64,000 bases of DNA from Claveliimonas bilis (GTDB lineage: Bacteria; Bacillota; Clostridia; Lachnospirales; Lachnospiraceae), in the NCBI RefSeq assembly GCF_030296775.1, contig NZ_AP027742.1, positions 2,170,001-2,234,000 of the forward strand. Direction: 5' to 3'. Under the pieces are notes generated by a model that made no database searches, was not told the DNA's origin, and worked only from the letters and a program-made list of their open reading frames with translations. How positions within the stretch are numbered: position 1 is the stretch's first letter; each line of letters starts with the position of its first letter. A program made the position numbers and the translations under genes. This document shows positions 1 to 7,889 of the stretch, piece after piece.

Positions 1-1
1 T

Positions 2-85
2 TCCTTTGCCCTGGAAATTGTATTTGCCATCATACTTTATATTATTTCTTATATTATTATGAAAAAGAAAATCAATTTAAGCTAA
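2..85 (+). CDS. C-terminal end of a membrane protein (partial)
   Basis: The window opens inside a plus-strand reading frame that ends at a TAA at 83-85. The visible 27 residues form one hydrophobic helix rich in Ile, Phe and Tyr, followed by a basic tail (MKKKINLS). This is the typical end of a polytopic inner-membrane protein with its C-terminus in the cytoplasm. A strong bidirectional terminator follows at once. The family cannot be told from this fragment; a transporter is possible. Confidence 0.6.
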   Translation, partial: SFALEIVFAIILYIISYIIMKKKINLS

Positions 86-110
86 CCTTGCAGAGAAGGG
101 ATATTTGCAC

Positions 111-170
111 AAAAAGGCATATGACTTCTGCAGTATAATCTGCAGCTCGTCATATGCCTTTTTCTTTTTC
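111..170. terminator. Bidirectional rho-independent terminator
   Basis: A 15-bp stem (AAAAAGGCATATGAC paired with GTCATATGCCTTTTT) encloses a smaller CTGCAG/CTGCAG hairpin and carries T-runs on one side and A-runs on the other. It lies between the convergent partial membrane gene and azlD and probably stops both transcripts. Confidence 0.85.
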
Positions 171-503
171 CTAAAAAAACACTTGAATCAACACCATATA
201 AAGCACAGTGCCTACTCCGATACTTAAAAGGTTATTTCTCTTCCAGGCATGAAGCGCCGCTGTCACAAAGACAGCAGCCGCTTCCGGAATCCCATGGGGC
301 GCTTCTGCCACAGGTGTCGCCCGCAGGCAGTATACCACAAGCATACCGATCACTGCCGGTGTCAGCACTCTTCCAAGATAACGCACCACTTCCGGTATCT
401 CTTTCCCCTTTGGAAATATCAAAAACGGAACGACTCTTGTAGCAAAAGTAGTGGCCGCCACAAGGAAAATAATTACAAATGATACTCCTGCACTTAACGG
501 CAT
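171..503 (-). CDS. azlD: AzlD-family branched-chain amino acid exporter subunit
   Basis: This 110-residue very hydrophobic protein has about four membrane helices. Its RVVPFLIF segment near residue 23 is typical of AzlD. In the known family, the small AzlD works with the larger AzlC in the membrane to export branched-chain amino acids and analogues. Its start overlaps the end of azlC by 10 bp, so the two are translationally coupled. Length matches the family. No regulator (AzlB/Lrp-like) is adjacent in the window. Confidence 0.85.
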   Translation of the reverse strand: MPLSAGVSFVIIFLVAATTFATRVVPFLIFPKGKEIPEVVRYLGRVLTPAVIGMLVVYCLRATPVAEAPHGIPEAAAVFVTAALHAWKRNNLLSIGVGTVLYMVLIQVFF

Positions 504-1201
504 TTTGCCACCTCCTTCTCATCCAGCTTCCTTCGTCCTGCAAAAAGGATCATGATAATAAGAAGCATGGAAGGGAGCACAAAACTGTCGGCTCCGAATA
601 TCTGCAGGCAGAGAAACGCTGCCGCCACGCCTATTGTTTCCGGAATCCTGTTTTTGGCATCCATCCACTGTTCCACAAAGATCACCACAAACAGCGCTGT
701 CATGGCAAAGTCGATCCCTTCCGAATTGAAGGGCAGAAAACTTCCTGCAAGTCCTCCAATGGCAGAACCGATTACCCAGTAGGACTGATTCATAATAGAA
801 ATCGCAAATAGAAATTTTTCTTCTTCTACTCCTTCCGGTATTTTTGTTGTACATAAAAGGGAATAGGTTTCATCAGTCAGACCGAAGATCATATACCACC
901 TTTTTTTCCCCATCTGATTAAATTTGTCAAGCAGTGATATCCCATAAAATATGTGTCTGATATTTACCATTAAAGTCATGAATATCACTTGTACAAAAGA
1001 AATACCCGGCGTAAAAAAATTTACTGCCAGATATTGCCCGGAGCCTGCATATACAAGCAGGCTCATCAATATTGCCCATAAAAAGGAATACCCTTTCTCC
1101 GCATACATAACGCCAAAGGCAATCCCAATAAAAAGATATCCCGTCAAAACAGGAATCGTATAAGGAAACGCCTTTCTGAATGCATGTTTGTAACCTGTCA
1201 T
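494..1201 (-). CDS. azlC: AzlC-family branched-chain amino acid exporter subunit
   Basis: This 235-residue integral membrane protein has the AzlC start, with YTIPVLTGYLFIGIAFGVM near residue 14, and about seven helices. It is the large subunit of the AzlCD efflux system in the cytoplasmic membrane, and azlD follows in the same operon. Substrate assignment to branched-chain amino acids rests on family knowledge. No ribosome-binding site stronger than a purine-rich stretch is visible, but the N-terminus aligns well with the usual start. Confidence 0.85.
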   Translation of the reverse strand: MTGYKHAFRKAFPYTIPVLTGYLFIGIAFGVMYAEKGYSFLWAILMSLLVYAGSGQYLAVNFFTPGISFVQVIFMTLMVNIRHIFYGISLLDKFNQMGKKRWYMIFGLTDETYSLLCTTKIPEGVEEEKFLFAISIMNQSYWVIGSAIGGLAGSFLPFNSEGIDFAMTALFVVIFVEQWMDAKNRIPETIGVAAAFLCLQIFGADSFVLPSMLLIIMILFAGRRKLDEKEVAKCR

Positions 1202-1248
1202 CCCTTATTCCTTTCCTTTATCCGTTGTATATCCTATTTCTTACTTCT

Positions 1249-1878
1249 CTACCGTGAGGAGGCCTGTTCCAGATCTGTCAGCACCTCTGCAAGCATAGCA
1301 TCCGATGCAACCGCACCGGCATAATCCTGCTGCACTCCCGCCATAAACTGCTGTACGTCATTATGGGATGCAACCTCTTCTGCTTCTTGTAGGATCTCAT
1401 CCTCCGCCCCTTCGGAGAGGATCTGCCACTTTCCCTTCTCTTTTCTCAGATACAGTGTTTCCATCCCCGGCACCTCTGTATAAATGTCTTTTATCTTCAT
1501 AGTATATTTCACAAAGGCAATATAGCAATCCTCATATCTTGCCTTTTTCAGATAGATTGTAAGATTGTTATACCCTTCTGCGAAGCCGTTTTCACTTGTC
1601 TTTTGTTCATAATAATCATGGACGGCCTGTTCGATTGCTGTATCCGTATTTTCTTTCAGTGGATTTTCTTCGATCAGCTCCCAGCCTTTGTTTTCTTTCT
1701 TCTGAATGTCTTCCTGCAGCTCTGCTGCCGTATCCTTTGTCTCCTGGCTTTTCGCTTTCTCTTTGGTAAGATTGAATCCCGCTGCAGCCAGCACTAACAA
1801 TATCAGACATCCCGCTGCAATCTTAAGGAGCCTGCCCTTTTTTGCTGTACTGCCGCTGCTTTTCAGTCTTCCCTTCAT
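1249..1878 (-). CDS. Hypothetical membrane-anchored protein
   Basis: I do not recognise a family. The 209-residue product starts at the ATG preceded by GGAGGTAGAA. It has a Lys/Arg-rich cytoplasmic N-terminus, one membrane helix at about residues 20-36, then a charged Glu/Lys-rich linker that probably forms coiled coil. A C-terminal domain (about 80-190) alternates beta-like segments (NNLTIYLKKARYEDCYIAFVKYTMKI). The fold prediction resembles small extracellular NTF2-like or SnoaL-like domains found in Clostridia lipoproteins, but this is a guess. It stands alone between azlC and tRNA-Arg. Confidence 0.7.
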   Translation of the reverse strand: MKGRLKSSGSTAKKGRLLKIAAGCLILLVLAAAGFNLTKEKAKSQETKDTAAELQEDIQKKENKGWELIEENPLKENTDTAIEQAVHDYYEQKTSENGFAEGYNNLTIYLKKARYEDCYIAFVKYTMKIKDIYTEVPGMETLYLRKEKGKWQILSEGAEDEILQEAEEVASHNDVQQFMAGVQQDYAGAVASDAMLAEVLTDLEQASSR

Positions 1879-1952
1879 TTCTACCTCCACTTCTTATTCT
1901 GTATGCAGTCTGGCACTAAAAATAATACTCGCTATTTTTTTGAAAGTCAATC

Positions 1953-1981
1953 TTGTAATTTTGTTCCATTTGTGCTATTAT
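1953..1981 (+). promoter_or_regulatory. Promoter of tRNA-Arg
   Basis: TTGTAA, a 17-bp spacer and TATTAT lie just upstream of the tRNA, with a predicted start about 7 bp downstream near 1988, where the tRNA begins. Confidence 0.65.
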
Positions 1982-1988
1982 ACTACTT

Positions 1989-2060
1989 GTCTCTGTAGCT
2001 CAGTGGATAGAGCACTGCCCTCCGGAGGCAGGTGCGCCAGTTCGACTCTGGTCAGAGACG
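1989..2060 (+). tRNA. tRNA-Arg, anticodon CCG
   Basis: The 72-nt sequence folds into a full cloverleaf: acceptor GTCTCTG/CAGAGAC, D-arm GCTC/GAGC, anticodon stem CTGCC/GGCAG with loop CTCCGGA (anticodon CCG, codon CGG), and T-arm GCCAG/CTGGT with TTCGACT loop. G is the discriminator base and CCA is not encoded. It has its own promoter and terminator, so it is a single-gene unit. Confidence 0.95.
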
Positions 2061-2061
2061 T

Positions 2062-2096
2062 AAAGAGCAGTCAGTTTATACCGACTGCTCTTTTTT
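2062..2096 (+). terminator. Terminator of tRNA-Arg
   Basis: The GAGCAGTC/GACTGCTC hairpin followed by TTTTTT lies directly downstream of the tRNA. On the other strand it has an A/T-rich flank and could also end the convergent DUF5688 transcript. Confidence 0.85.
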
Positions 2097-2105
2097 AATT
2101 TGCCA

Positions 2106-2119
2106 GGAACTCTTTGTTC
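2106..2119 (-). repeat. 14-bp match to the first bases of the dispersed repeat
   Basis: On the minus strand this reads GAACAAAGAGTTCC, exactly the first 14 bases of the three-copy repeat element found at 9679, 38254 and 53019. Nothing further of the element is present. It sits just past the stop of the DUF5688 gene and may be a remnant, an insertion seed or chance. Confidence 0.4.
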
Positions 2120-2122
2120 TTC

Positions 2123-3025
2123 TTATTCTTTTTCCGGCAGCATGAGTTTCTCCTTCTCCCGGCAATAAAAATAGACCCTGTCAGACAGCACATCCTCTCT
2201 GTCAAGCTGCGTCTGATTCATCTCTCTGACGATCAGATCCAGTTCTTCCCAGGAGGGCGCCATACTGACCGGCAGAATGATCACTTCATGGATACTGCTT
2301 GGCATTATATAAAAGTCTTTGCCCAGATATTCCCCGATACGCTTCAGACAGGAAGGATAGAGTATGGCTGCTGCGCCAAAATTCCGGCTGCTGTTTGTCA
2401 GGATATGGACATCCTCTTCGCCCTGCTCCCATTCTTCCGGGCCTTCCTCCCCTGCCATTTCATATATAACAGTCTGCATAGGCGCAAATTCAGCCGGAAG
2501 AAGTCTTGGTGTATTTTGACATGCCTCCCGGTAAACGTCTTCCTTTTTCACATTCCACAGGCGAAGGTGCTCTTCCCCCACAGGCATGAAAGCCGTTTTA
2601 TCTTCACCATCCAGATTCAGCATTACAAAAAAGATAACAGCCAGATCCAAAAAGGGAACATAGGGGATTCCTCTAAGGTAGTCCTGGTTTTTTCGACAGT
2701 TCACTACCCGGTAAATAATCCTCGACCTGACATTTTCATATTCTGTCAGAAATCCTCCCTCCCATCTGTGCGTCACTTTCACATGCTGGTACAGTTCTTT
2801 AATCTGACACCCGATTTCTTCCAGAGTATATCCTCTTTGATATCTCTCGAAATATCCCTCCAAATATATCGTCGGAGAAATATTAAGCCCTGGCTCACGG
2901 ATCACAATACCCTTGCGCTCTCTCCCGTTATTTTTGATCACTGTACGGATACAGATATCCCATTCTTCCGGCAAAGCCTCCCGAAGCCTTTTTTCCAACA
3001 GTTCCACGAATTTTTCATATGACAT
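2123..3025 (-). CDS. DUF5688 family protein
   Basis: The 300-residue soluble protein matches my recollection of the DUF5688 family, which is widespread in Lachnospiraceae and of unknown function. The N-terminus has MSYEKFVELLEKRL, then a conserved segment near residues 45-75 (ISPTIYLEGYFERYQRG with a following helix). No signal peptide, membrane helix or catalytic motif is obvious. It is a stand-alone gene between efp and tRNA-Arg. The start ATG follows a GAAAGGAG-like ribosome-binding site. Members are often found in large paralogous groups, but I see no second copy in this window. Confidence 0.75.
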   Translation of the reverse strand: MSYEKFVELLEKRLREALPEEWDICIRTVIKNNGRERKGIVIREPGLNISPTIYLEGYFERYQRGYTLEEIGCQIKELYQHVKVTHRWEGGFLTEYENVRSRIIYRVVNCRKNQDYLRGIPYVPFLDLAVIFFVMLNLDGEDKTAFMPVGEEHLRLWNVKKEDVYREACQNTPRLLPAEFAPMQTVIYEMAGEEGPEEWEQGEEDVHILTNSSRNFGAAAILYPSCLKRIGEYLGKDFYIMPSSIHEVIILPVSMAPSWEELDLIVREMNQTQLDREDVLSDRVYFYCREKEKLMLPEKE

Positions 3026-3101
3026 AAAGCTCCTTTCTCCATCAGATGCTTTTGTCTTTTTGCAGATCCAGGCAGATAGATATTATGGTAACTTACATTA
3101 T

Positions 3102-3133
3102 AAAAAAGCCCCGCACAAAATGCAAGGCTTTTT
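3102..3133 (-). terminator. Terminator of efp
   Basis: An AAGCC...GGCTT hairpin with inner GCA/TGC pairing is followed on the minus strand by TTTTTT. It lies between efp and the DUF5688 gene. Confidence 0.75.
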
Positions 3134-3181
3134 CTTTTCTTATTAAAATTCAGATGAATCTGTCTCTGTATACACTTCTCA

Positions 3182-3739
3182 TTATACTCTGGACAAATAT
3201 TCTCCTGTACGTGTGTCGATCTTCAGAACATCGTCCTGATTTACAAACAGCGGAACCATGATCTGTGCTCCAGTTTCTACGATAGCCGGCTTTGTAGCAC
3301 CTGTTGCTGTATCTCCCTTCACACCAGGTTCTGTCTCTGTAACTCGCAGCTCTACAGTGATAGGCGGTTCAATAGCAAACACATTTCCCTGATGAGAAAT
3401 CACTTTTACCGTCTCGTTCTCTTTTACGAATTTCAGAGAATCTCCGACCACATCCGCATTTACTGCCAGCTGGTCATATGTCTCCATATCCATAAAGTTA
3501 TACAGATCACCGTCTGTATACAAGTACTGCATATCTTTTCTGTCAATATGAGCTGTCTCAAATTTTTCTGTCGGACGGAATGTCTTTTCTACCACGCCGC
3601 CGTTTATGATATTTTTTAATTTTGTGCGCACGAAAGCAGCGCCTTTACCAGGTTTTACATGCTGGAAATCCAGGATCTGATAAATATTCCCTTCAATTTC
3701 TACAGTCAAACCATTTTTGAAATCACCTGCTGAAACCAT
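3182..3739 (-). CDS. efp: Translation elongation factor P
   Basis: EF-P binds ribosomes stalled on polyproline stretches and promotes peptide bond formation. The 185-residue product has the full KOW, OB and OB domain architecture and starts [10 protein letters not shown], preceded by AAGGAGG at good spacing. A longer in-frame extension upstream (from 3781) lacks a ribosome-binding site and is not family-like. The domain I loop reads [10 protein letters not shown] with Lys32 at the usual modified position. No epmA/epmB, earP or ymfI-like modification gene is seen nearby. Confidence 0.96.
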   Translation of the reverse strand: MVSAGDFKNGLTVEIEGNIYQILDFQHVKPGKGAAFVRTKLKNIINGGVVEKTFRPTEKFETAHIDRKDMQYLYTDGDLYNFMDMETYDQLAVNADVVGDSLKFVKENETVKVISHQGNVFAIEPPITVELRVTETEPGVKGDTATGATKPAIVETGAQIMVPLFVNQDDVLKIDTRTGEYLSRV

Positions 3740-3801
3740 TATAATCCTCCTTAAATCGTGCCTTCCCCCGGCACATGGCATTCTTATTCACTTTTACCAT
3801 T

Positions 3802-4335
3802 TTATAATAGTTTACTGCTTTTTTCAACCTTTTTTTCCTTTTCCAGGCTTTTCTTATAAAAATGCAGTACAATATTTTCCAGATAGCGCTTCAGAACAAT
3901 CTGGATTTCTTCCTTAGGATGAATAGGACGTACCAGGATACTGGGAATGCCTGTGCGTTTGGCGCCCCACACATCCGTAAAGAGCTGGTCGCCTATAAAC
4001 ACCGTATCCGACACATCTGTCCCCATAATCTCCATAGCTTTCTTATAATTCTTTGTGGACGGCTTGTGGGCATTATATACATAATCCACCTGAATGGGTT
4101 CATTAAAAGTCCTTACCCTTTTTTCCTGATTATTGGAAATCAGACAACAGGAAAACCCGATTTCTTTCAGACGTTTAAAAAGCCGGATGGCCCGTTCATC
4201 CGCCGGGGCGCCATGAGGTACAAGTGTATTATCAATATCGAATATCAATCCCCTTATTCCATTTTTATATAATTTTTCAAAGTCTATCACATATGTGGAC
4301 GCCACATACCGGTCCGGGAAAAATTTTTCAAACAT
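3802..4335 (-). CDS. yqeG: YqeG family HAD IIIA-type phosphatase
   Basis: This 177-residue protein carries the HAD nucleophile motif DIDNTLV (Asp33 and Asp35), a lysine in HKPSTKNYKKA and the late acidic motif GDQLFTDVWGAKRTG. These identify the YqeG/PGP-like IIIA HAD subfamily. The start MFEKFFPDRY overlaps the stop of the upstream aroK fusion as TAATG, so translation is coupled. In Bacillus, yqeG sits with yqeH and aroE, so a link with the aromatic pathway is familiar. Substrate is not established; phosphatidylglycerophosphate phosphatase activity is known for some eukaryotic and cyanobacterial relatives. Confidence 0.88.
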   Translation of the reverse strand: MFEKFFPDRYVASTYVIDFEKLYKNGIRGLIFDIDNTLVPHGAPADERAIRLFKRLKEIGFSCCLISNNQEKRVRTFNEPIQVDYVYNAHKPSTKNYKKAMEIMGTDVSDTVFIGDQLFTDVWGAKRTGIPSILVRPIHPKEEIQIVLKRYLENIVLHFYKKSLEKEKKVEKSSKLL

Positions 4336-5120
4336 TATTCTTCTTCCATTTCTGTTAATTTCTGGATCATTTCCTCGCATACCTGCAAAACACTTTTTCC
4401 GTCTGTATTGACAACAATATCTGCCGCTGCTTCATATTTTTCACGGCGCTGCTCCATCAATTCGGAAATTCCAGCCACATTCTTTCTTCCGTTCAAAACC
4501 GGACGGTCGTTGCTGTCCTTTACCCGCTCATAGATTGTCTCCGGGCTCGCTGTCAGAAGAACCACCCTTCCGTTTTTCTTCATCTCTTTTACGTTTCTTT
4601 CTCTTAAGGCAGCTCCCCCTCCACAGGAAACTACGGTATTCTTCCTGCTCTGCATCTCCACCAGAAGATCTGTCTCCAGTTCCCGGAAATACTCTTCTCC
4701 ATATGTAGCGAAAATATCCGGAATGCTCATTTCCTCTCTCTCTGAAATCACCTGATCCATCTCCACAATATTCATGGCGAACATTGTGCTCAAGTAATCG
4801 GAAACTGTTGTTTTGCCTGCTCCCATAAATCCAATCAATATAATATTGTAATCGAACAGTTTTCGAGCCTGTATCCTTTTACTGTTGCGGTTGATCCGAC
4901 GGAACACATCGTAAATTTCTTCTTTATATTTGTTATCATCCAGTTTTTCTTTCAGTCTTGCTTTCTGCTTTTCCTCCTGCTGCGGCTGAAGAATCGGCAT
5001 GCCGTATTTCTCTTTATATGCCATAATCTTCTCCACAATGGAATTTCTCTCCACAAGAGCGTCAATGATTTTATCATCACAAAGCGCCAGCTGTTCACGA
5101 TACATCTCTAAATCATTCAT
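4335..5120 (-). CDS. aroK: Bifunctional chorismate mutase / shikimate kinase
   Basis: The 261-residue protein joins two shikimate-pathway activities. Residues 1-85 are an AroQ-type helical chorismate mutase domain (LALCDDKIIDALVERNSIVEKI). Residues 90-261 are shikimate kinase with Walker A GFMGAGKTT (97-105, Lys103), MDQ (Asp122), FRELE (Arg146) and GGG (167-169). One enzyme acts three steps before chorismate and the other just after it. The gene overlaps yqeG by one base. The fusion is known in Clostridia and leaves both domains intact. Start follows AAAGGAG. Confidence 0.92.
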   Translation of the reverse strand: MNDLEMYREQLALCDDKIIDALVERNSIVEKIMAYKEKYGMPILQPQQEEKQKARLKEKLDDNKYKEEIYDVFRRINRNSKRIQARKLFDYNIILIGFMGAGKTTVSDYLSTMFAMNIVEMDQVISEREEMSIPDIFATYGEEYFRELETDLLVEMQSRKNTVVSCGGGAALRERNVKEMKKNGRVVLLTASPETIYERVKDSNDRPVLNGRKNVAGISELMEQRREKYEAAADIVVNTDGKSVLQVCEEMIQKLTEMEEE

Positions 5121-5325
5121 TACACCTTTTCTCCTTTTCCGTTCAAGTCTCTGATCTACTGCTTAGGCCCATGGCTGAATCGTTACTTATTATAACAAAA
5201 CACTTTTTATTTTTCAATCCATAGACAGATTCTATCATCAAAGGCATAAACATGAATTTGTTTTTGTTTTAACAATATTTTATAATATGATCAAACAAAG
5301 GTTTATAAAACGGAGGTAAACGTAA

Positions 5326-7326
5326 ATGAAGAACAACTTCAAACATATCTTTAGTCCTCTTAAAGTAAGAGGAATGGTCATGCCAAACCGTGTTGCAATG
5401 ATGCCTATGGGAAGCGACTTCGCAGGACATACCGGAGAGCTCACCGACGAACACATCAAATACTATGAACTCAGAGCCCGCGGCGGCACAGGACTTATCA
5501 TTGTAGAAAATGTATGTGTAAAATATCCGGAAGGATCCAATGGAACTACACAGCTTCGTATTGATAAAGACTGCTATATCCCCCGTCTTTTCAATCTCAC
5601 AGAAGCCTGTCACAGATATGGCGCCTGCATAGGCGTGCAGCTGAACCATGCAGGAGCATCCGCTATGTCTTCCAGAATAGGTATGCAGCCTGTCTCCGCT
5701 TCCACCCTTCCTTCCAAACCAGGCGGAGAGCTCCCCCGCCCTCTTACCAGGGAAGAGTTGGAAAGCATTGCCAAAGATTACGGCACTGCTGCCAGGCGCG
5801 CAGTAAACGCAGGATTTGACATGGTAGAGATCCATGCGGGACATTCTTATCTCATCAGCCAGTTTTTATCTCCTACTATGAATGACCGCACGGATGAATT
5901 TGGCGGATGCGCCGAGAACCGAGCCCGCTTCTGCCGTATGGTTATTGACGAGGTGCGAAAGGCTGTCGGTCCTATGATTCCTATTTCTCTTCGTCTCAGC
6001 GTGGACGAGCTTGTAGAAGGCGGAAACACAGTAGATGATTGTCTGGAATATCTGGAATTTTTAAATGATGAGGTTGATATTTTCGATACCTCCTCCGCTT
6101 TAAACCCATCCATCCAGTATCAGATCGACGCAAACTATCTGGAGGACGGCTGGCGTTCCTATATGGCGAAAGCAGTGCGGGACAAATTCCACAAACCGAC
6201 TATCGCTATCGGAAATATCCGGAATCCGCAGGTTGCAGAAGACATCCTGGCACGGGGAGATTCTGACATCATCGGCATCGGCCGCGGACTCATCGCTGAT
6301 CCTGACTGGTGCAACAAGGCAAGATACGGCGATGTAGAGGATATCCGCAAATGTATCTCCTGCAACATCGGCTGTGTAGGAAACCGTATCGGCGGAAACA
6401 AACCACTGCGCTGCACCATCAATCCGGATCTTATCAATGGAGAAGCCTACAAAAAACAGCAGGTAAGGAAACCTTGCAACGTAGTTGTAGTAGGAGCCGG
6501 AACAGCCGGACTTGAGGCAGCATGTACAGCAGCGGAAGTGGGCTGCAGCGTTACTTTACTTGAAAAACAGGATCATATCGGAGGCCTGTCCGTAGAAATT
6601 TCCAAAATCCCTGCAAAGAAAAGACTGGCCGACTTCCCGACCTATCTGAAACACCGGGCGGAAAAACTGAAAAACCTTACAATTAAAACCGGCGTAGACA
6701 CAACGGTAGATATGATCAAATCCTATCATCCGGATCTTGTCGTGAACGCAACCGGATCTGTTCCTCTTCTGCCTCCGATCGACGGGCTTCATGAAAACCT
6801 CGGCAAGGAAGGCTCCGGCGTATACGGAATCAAGGATCTGATGGGAAATGTAGAAGCATTTGACAAAGATATGACCGGAAAGACTGTCATCGTCATCGGC
6901 GGGGGTGCAGTAGGACTGGATGTTGTAGAATTTTTCGCTCCCCGCGGAGCAAAGACAACCATCATTGAAATGCTTCCAACGATCGGAAACGGGCTGGACG
7001 CTTCTTCTACTTCCAGCATGAAAGAATGCATGGAAAAACATCAGGTAACACAGCTTGTCAACACTGCTCTTCAGAAAGTAAATCCTCACTCCTTCATTGT
7101 GAAAAGAGATGGAAAGGAGGAGGAACTTCCCTTTGATTATGGTTTTGTATGCCTCGGCATGAAAGCTTATGCGCCTCTGTGGGATGAGATTGTAGAAGGA
7201 TTCGACGGAGAAGACACCGAGATCCTCAACATCGGAGACTCTGTCCGTGCAAGACGCATCATCGACGGTACCGACGCCGGCCGCCACATGGTACTTGCCA
7301 CATTAGACAGACTGCACTACCTGTAA
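5326..7326 (+). CDS. FAD/FMN and 4Fe-4S old-yellow-enzyme type reductase (enoate / 2,4-dienoyl-CoA reductase family)
   Basis: The 666-residue protein has an N-terminal OYE-like TIM barrel (about 8-335; FSPLKVRGMVMPNRVAMMPM, HAGH at 170-173, SPTMNDRTDEFGG). A 4Fe-4S motif follows (Cys343, Cys346, Cys350, Cys363). The C-terminus is two-dinucleotide-binding, with GAGTAGLEAA near 390 and GGGAVGLDVVEFF near 525. This is the layout of 2,4-dienoyl-CoA reductase, BaiCD/BaiH and gut enoate reductases: NAD(P)H electrons pass through FAD, iron-sulfur and FMN to a C=C bond. The substrate cannot be read from sequence; fatty, steroid, bile-acid or plant-phenolic enones are candidates. It is monocistronic with GGAGG before ATG. 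No bai genes are adjacent. Confidence 0.9.
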   Translation: MKNNFKHIFSPLKVRGMVMPNRVAMMPMGSDFAGHTGELTDEHIKYYELRARGGTGLIIVENVCVKYPEGSNGTTQLRIDKDCYIPRLFNLTEACHRYGACIGVQLNHAGASAMSSRIGMQPVSASTLPSKPGGELPRPLTREELESIAKDYGTAARRAVNAGFDMVEIHAGHSYLISQFLSPTMNDRTDEFGGCAENRARFCRMVIDEVRKAVGPMIPISLRLSVDELVEGGNTVDDCLEYLEFLNDEVDIFDTSSALNPSIQYQIDANYLEDGWRSYMAKAVRDKFHKPTIAIGNIRNPQVAEDILARGDSDIIGIGRGLIADPDWCNKARYGDVEDIRKCISCNIGCVGNRIGGNKPLRCTINPDLINGEAYKKQQVRKPCNVVVVGAGTAGLEAACTAAEVGCSVTLLEKQDHIGGLSVEISKIPAKKRLADFPTYLKHRAEKLKNLTIKTGVDTTVDMIKSYHPDLVVNATGSVPLLPPIDGLHENLGKEGSGVYGIKDLMGNVEAFDKDMTGKTVIVIGGGAVGLDVVEFFAPRGAKTTIIEMLPTIGNGLDASSTSSMKECMEKHQVTQLVNTALQKVNPHSFIVKRDGKEEELPFDYGFVCLGMKAYAPLWDEIVEGFDGEDTEILNIGDSVRARRIIDGTDAGRHMVLATLDRLHYL

Positions 7327-7376
7327 GATTTGCATTTTTCATTCATCTGTATTACAATAGATCCATAATATTTTGA

Positions 7377-7406
7377 CAGTGCTGCCTTGTCTGTAGGGCA
7401 GCGCTG
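7377..7406 (+). other. Strong intergenic hairpin downstream of the reductase gene
   Basis: A 10-bp stem CAGTGCTGCC / GGCAGCGCTG (one wobble) with a 10-nt loop lies 50 bp after the reductase stop and 40 bp before the next start. No T-run follows, so it is either a processed 3-prime end or a weak attenuator. Confidence 0.5.
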
Positions 7407-7445
7407 CCATTATAGAAAAAGATATGAAAGAAAGGACCTTATCCC

Positions 7446-7646
7446 ATGCCCAAAACATTAAATGAAGTTACAAAAGACGTCCAGCAGGTTCTCGCCTTAA
7501 ACGATGACGGGAAAAGCATCAGCGAAATTTCTTCTCTGCTCGAACTGGACGAAACCTATATTTACAATATCCTGATTTCCAGACAGAGCTATGGCGAAGA
7601 TCCGCAGACAGTTGCCAGAATGGTTATCATGGAAAATCCTATGTGA
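7446..7646 (+). CDS. Small HTH-like hypothetical protein
   Basis: This 66-residue protein is preceded by AAAGAAAGGA at proper spacing. Its middle (ISEISSLLELDETYIYNILIS) looks like a helix-turn-helix of the kind that recognises DNA, but it is too short for a full regulator family and I do not recognise a name. It is in line with the flavin reductase gene upstream, separated by a hairpin, and might be co-transcribed with it. Function is unknown; a small DNA-binding or adaptor protein is a reasonable reading. Confidence 0.6.
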   Translation: MPKTLNEVTKDVQQVLALNDDGKSISEISSLLELDETYIYNILISRQSYGEDPQTVARMVIMENPM

Positions 7647-7780
7647 ACTTAGGGAACAGATCTTCAAGCCTTCTGTAAATCTCCTGATAAAGTCTGAAAT
7701 ATTCCATATATCTTTTGTGATGAGCAGTACAGTACGTATCTGCTTTTTTTCTTTTTATCATTTGACTGACTGCTTCAGGG

Positions 7781-7827
7781 CAAAAAGAAGCAGGGACAAT
7801 ATCTTTTTCAGATACTATCCCCGCTTC
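7781..7827 (-). terminator. Terminator of thrS
   Basis: On the minus strand, GAAGCGGGGA pairs with TCCCTGCTTC (one mismatch) around an ATCT/AGAT inner stem and is followed by TTCTTTTT. It is the only good stop signal downstream of thrS. Confidence 0.75.
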
Positions 7828-7889
7828 TATCCTTCTTTCAGCGCTTGACGCTGTCTTTTACCTTCTTTTCCTCTTCTGCTGATTCAGCA

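Noticed and set aside
1202-1248. Leucine-responsive leader before azlC
   Set aside because: The gap is too short and has no stem or specifier.
5121-5325. Riboswitch or T-box before the flavin reductase gene
   Set aside because: No T-box word, terminator or aptamer-like core is visible; the region is plain AT-rich sequence.
7591-7848. 85-codon frame overlapping the small HTH-like gene and the thrS terminator
   Set aside because: No ribosome-binding site, and its end is made of the terminator hairpin.
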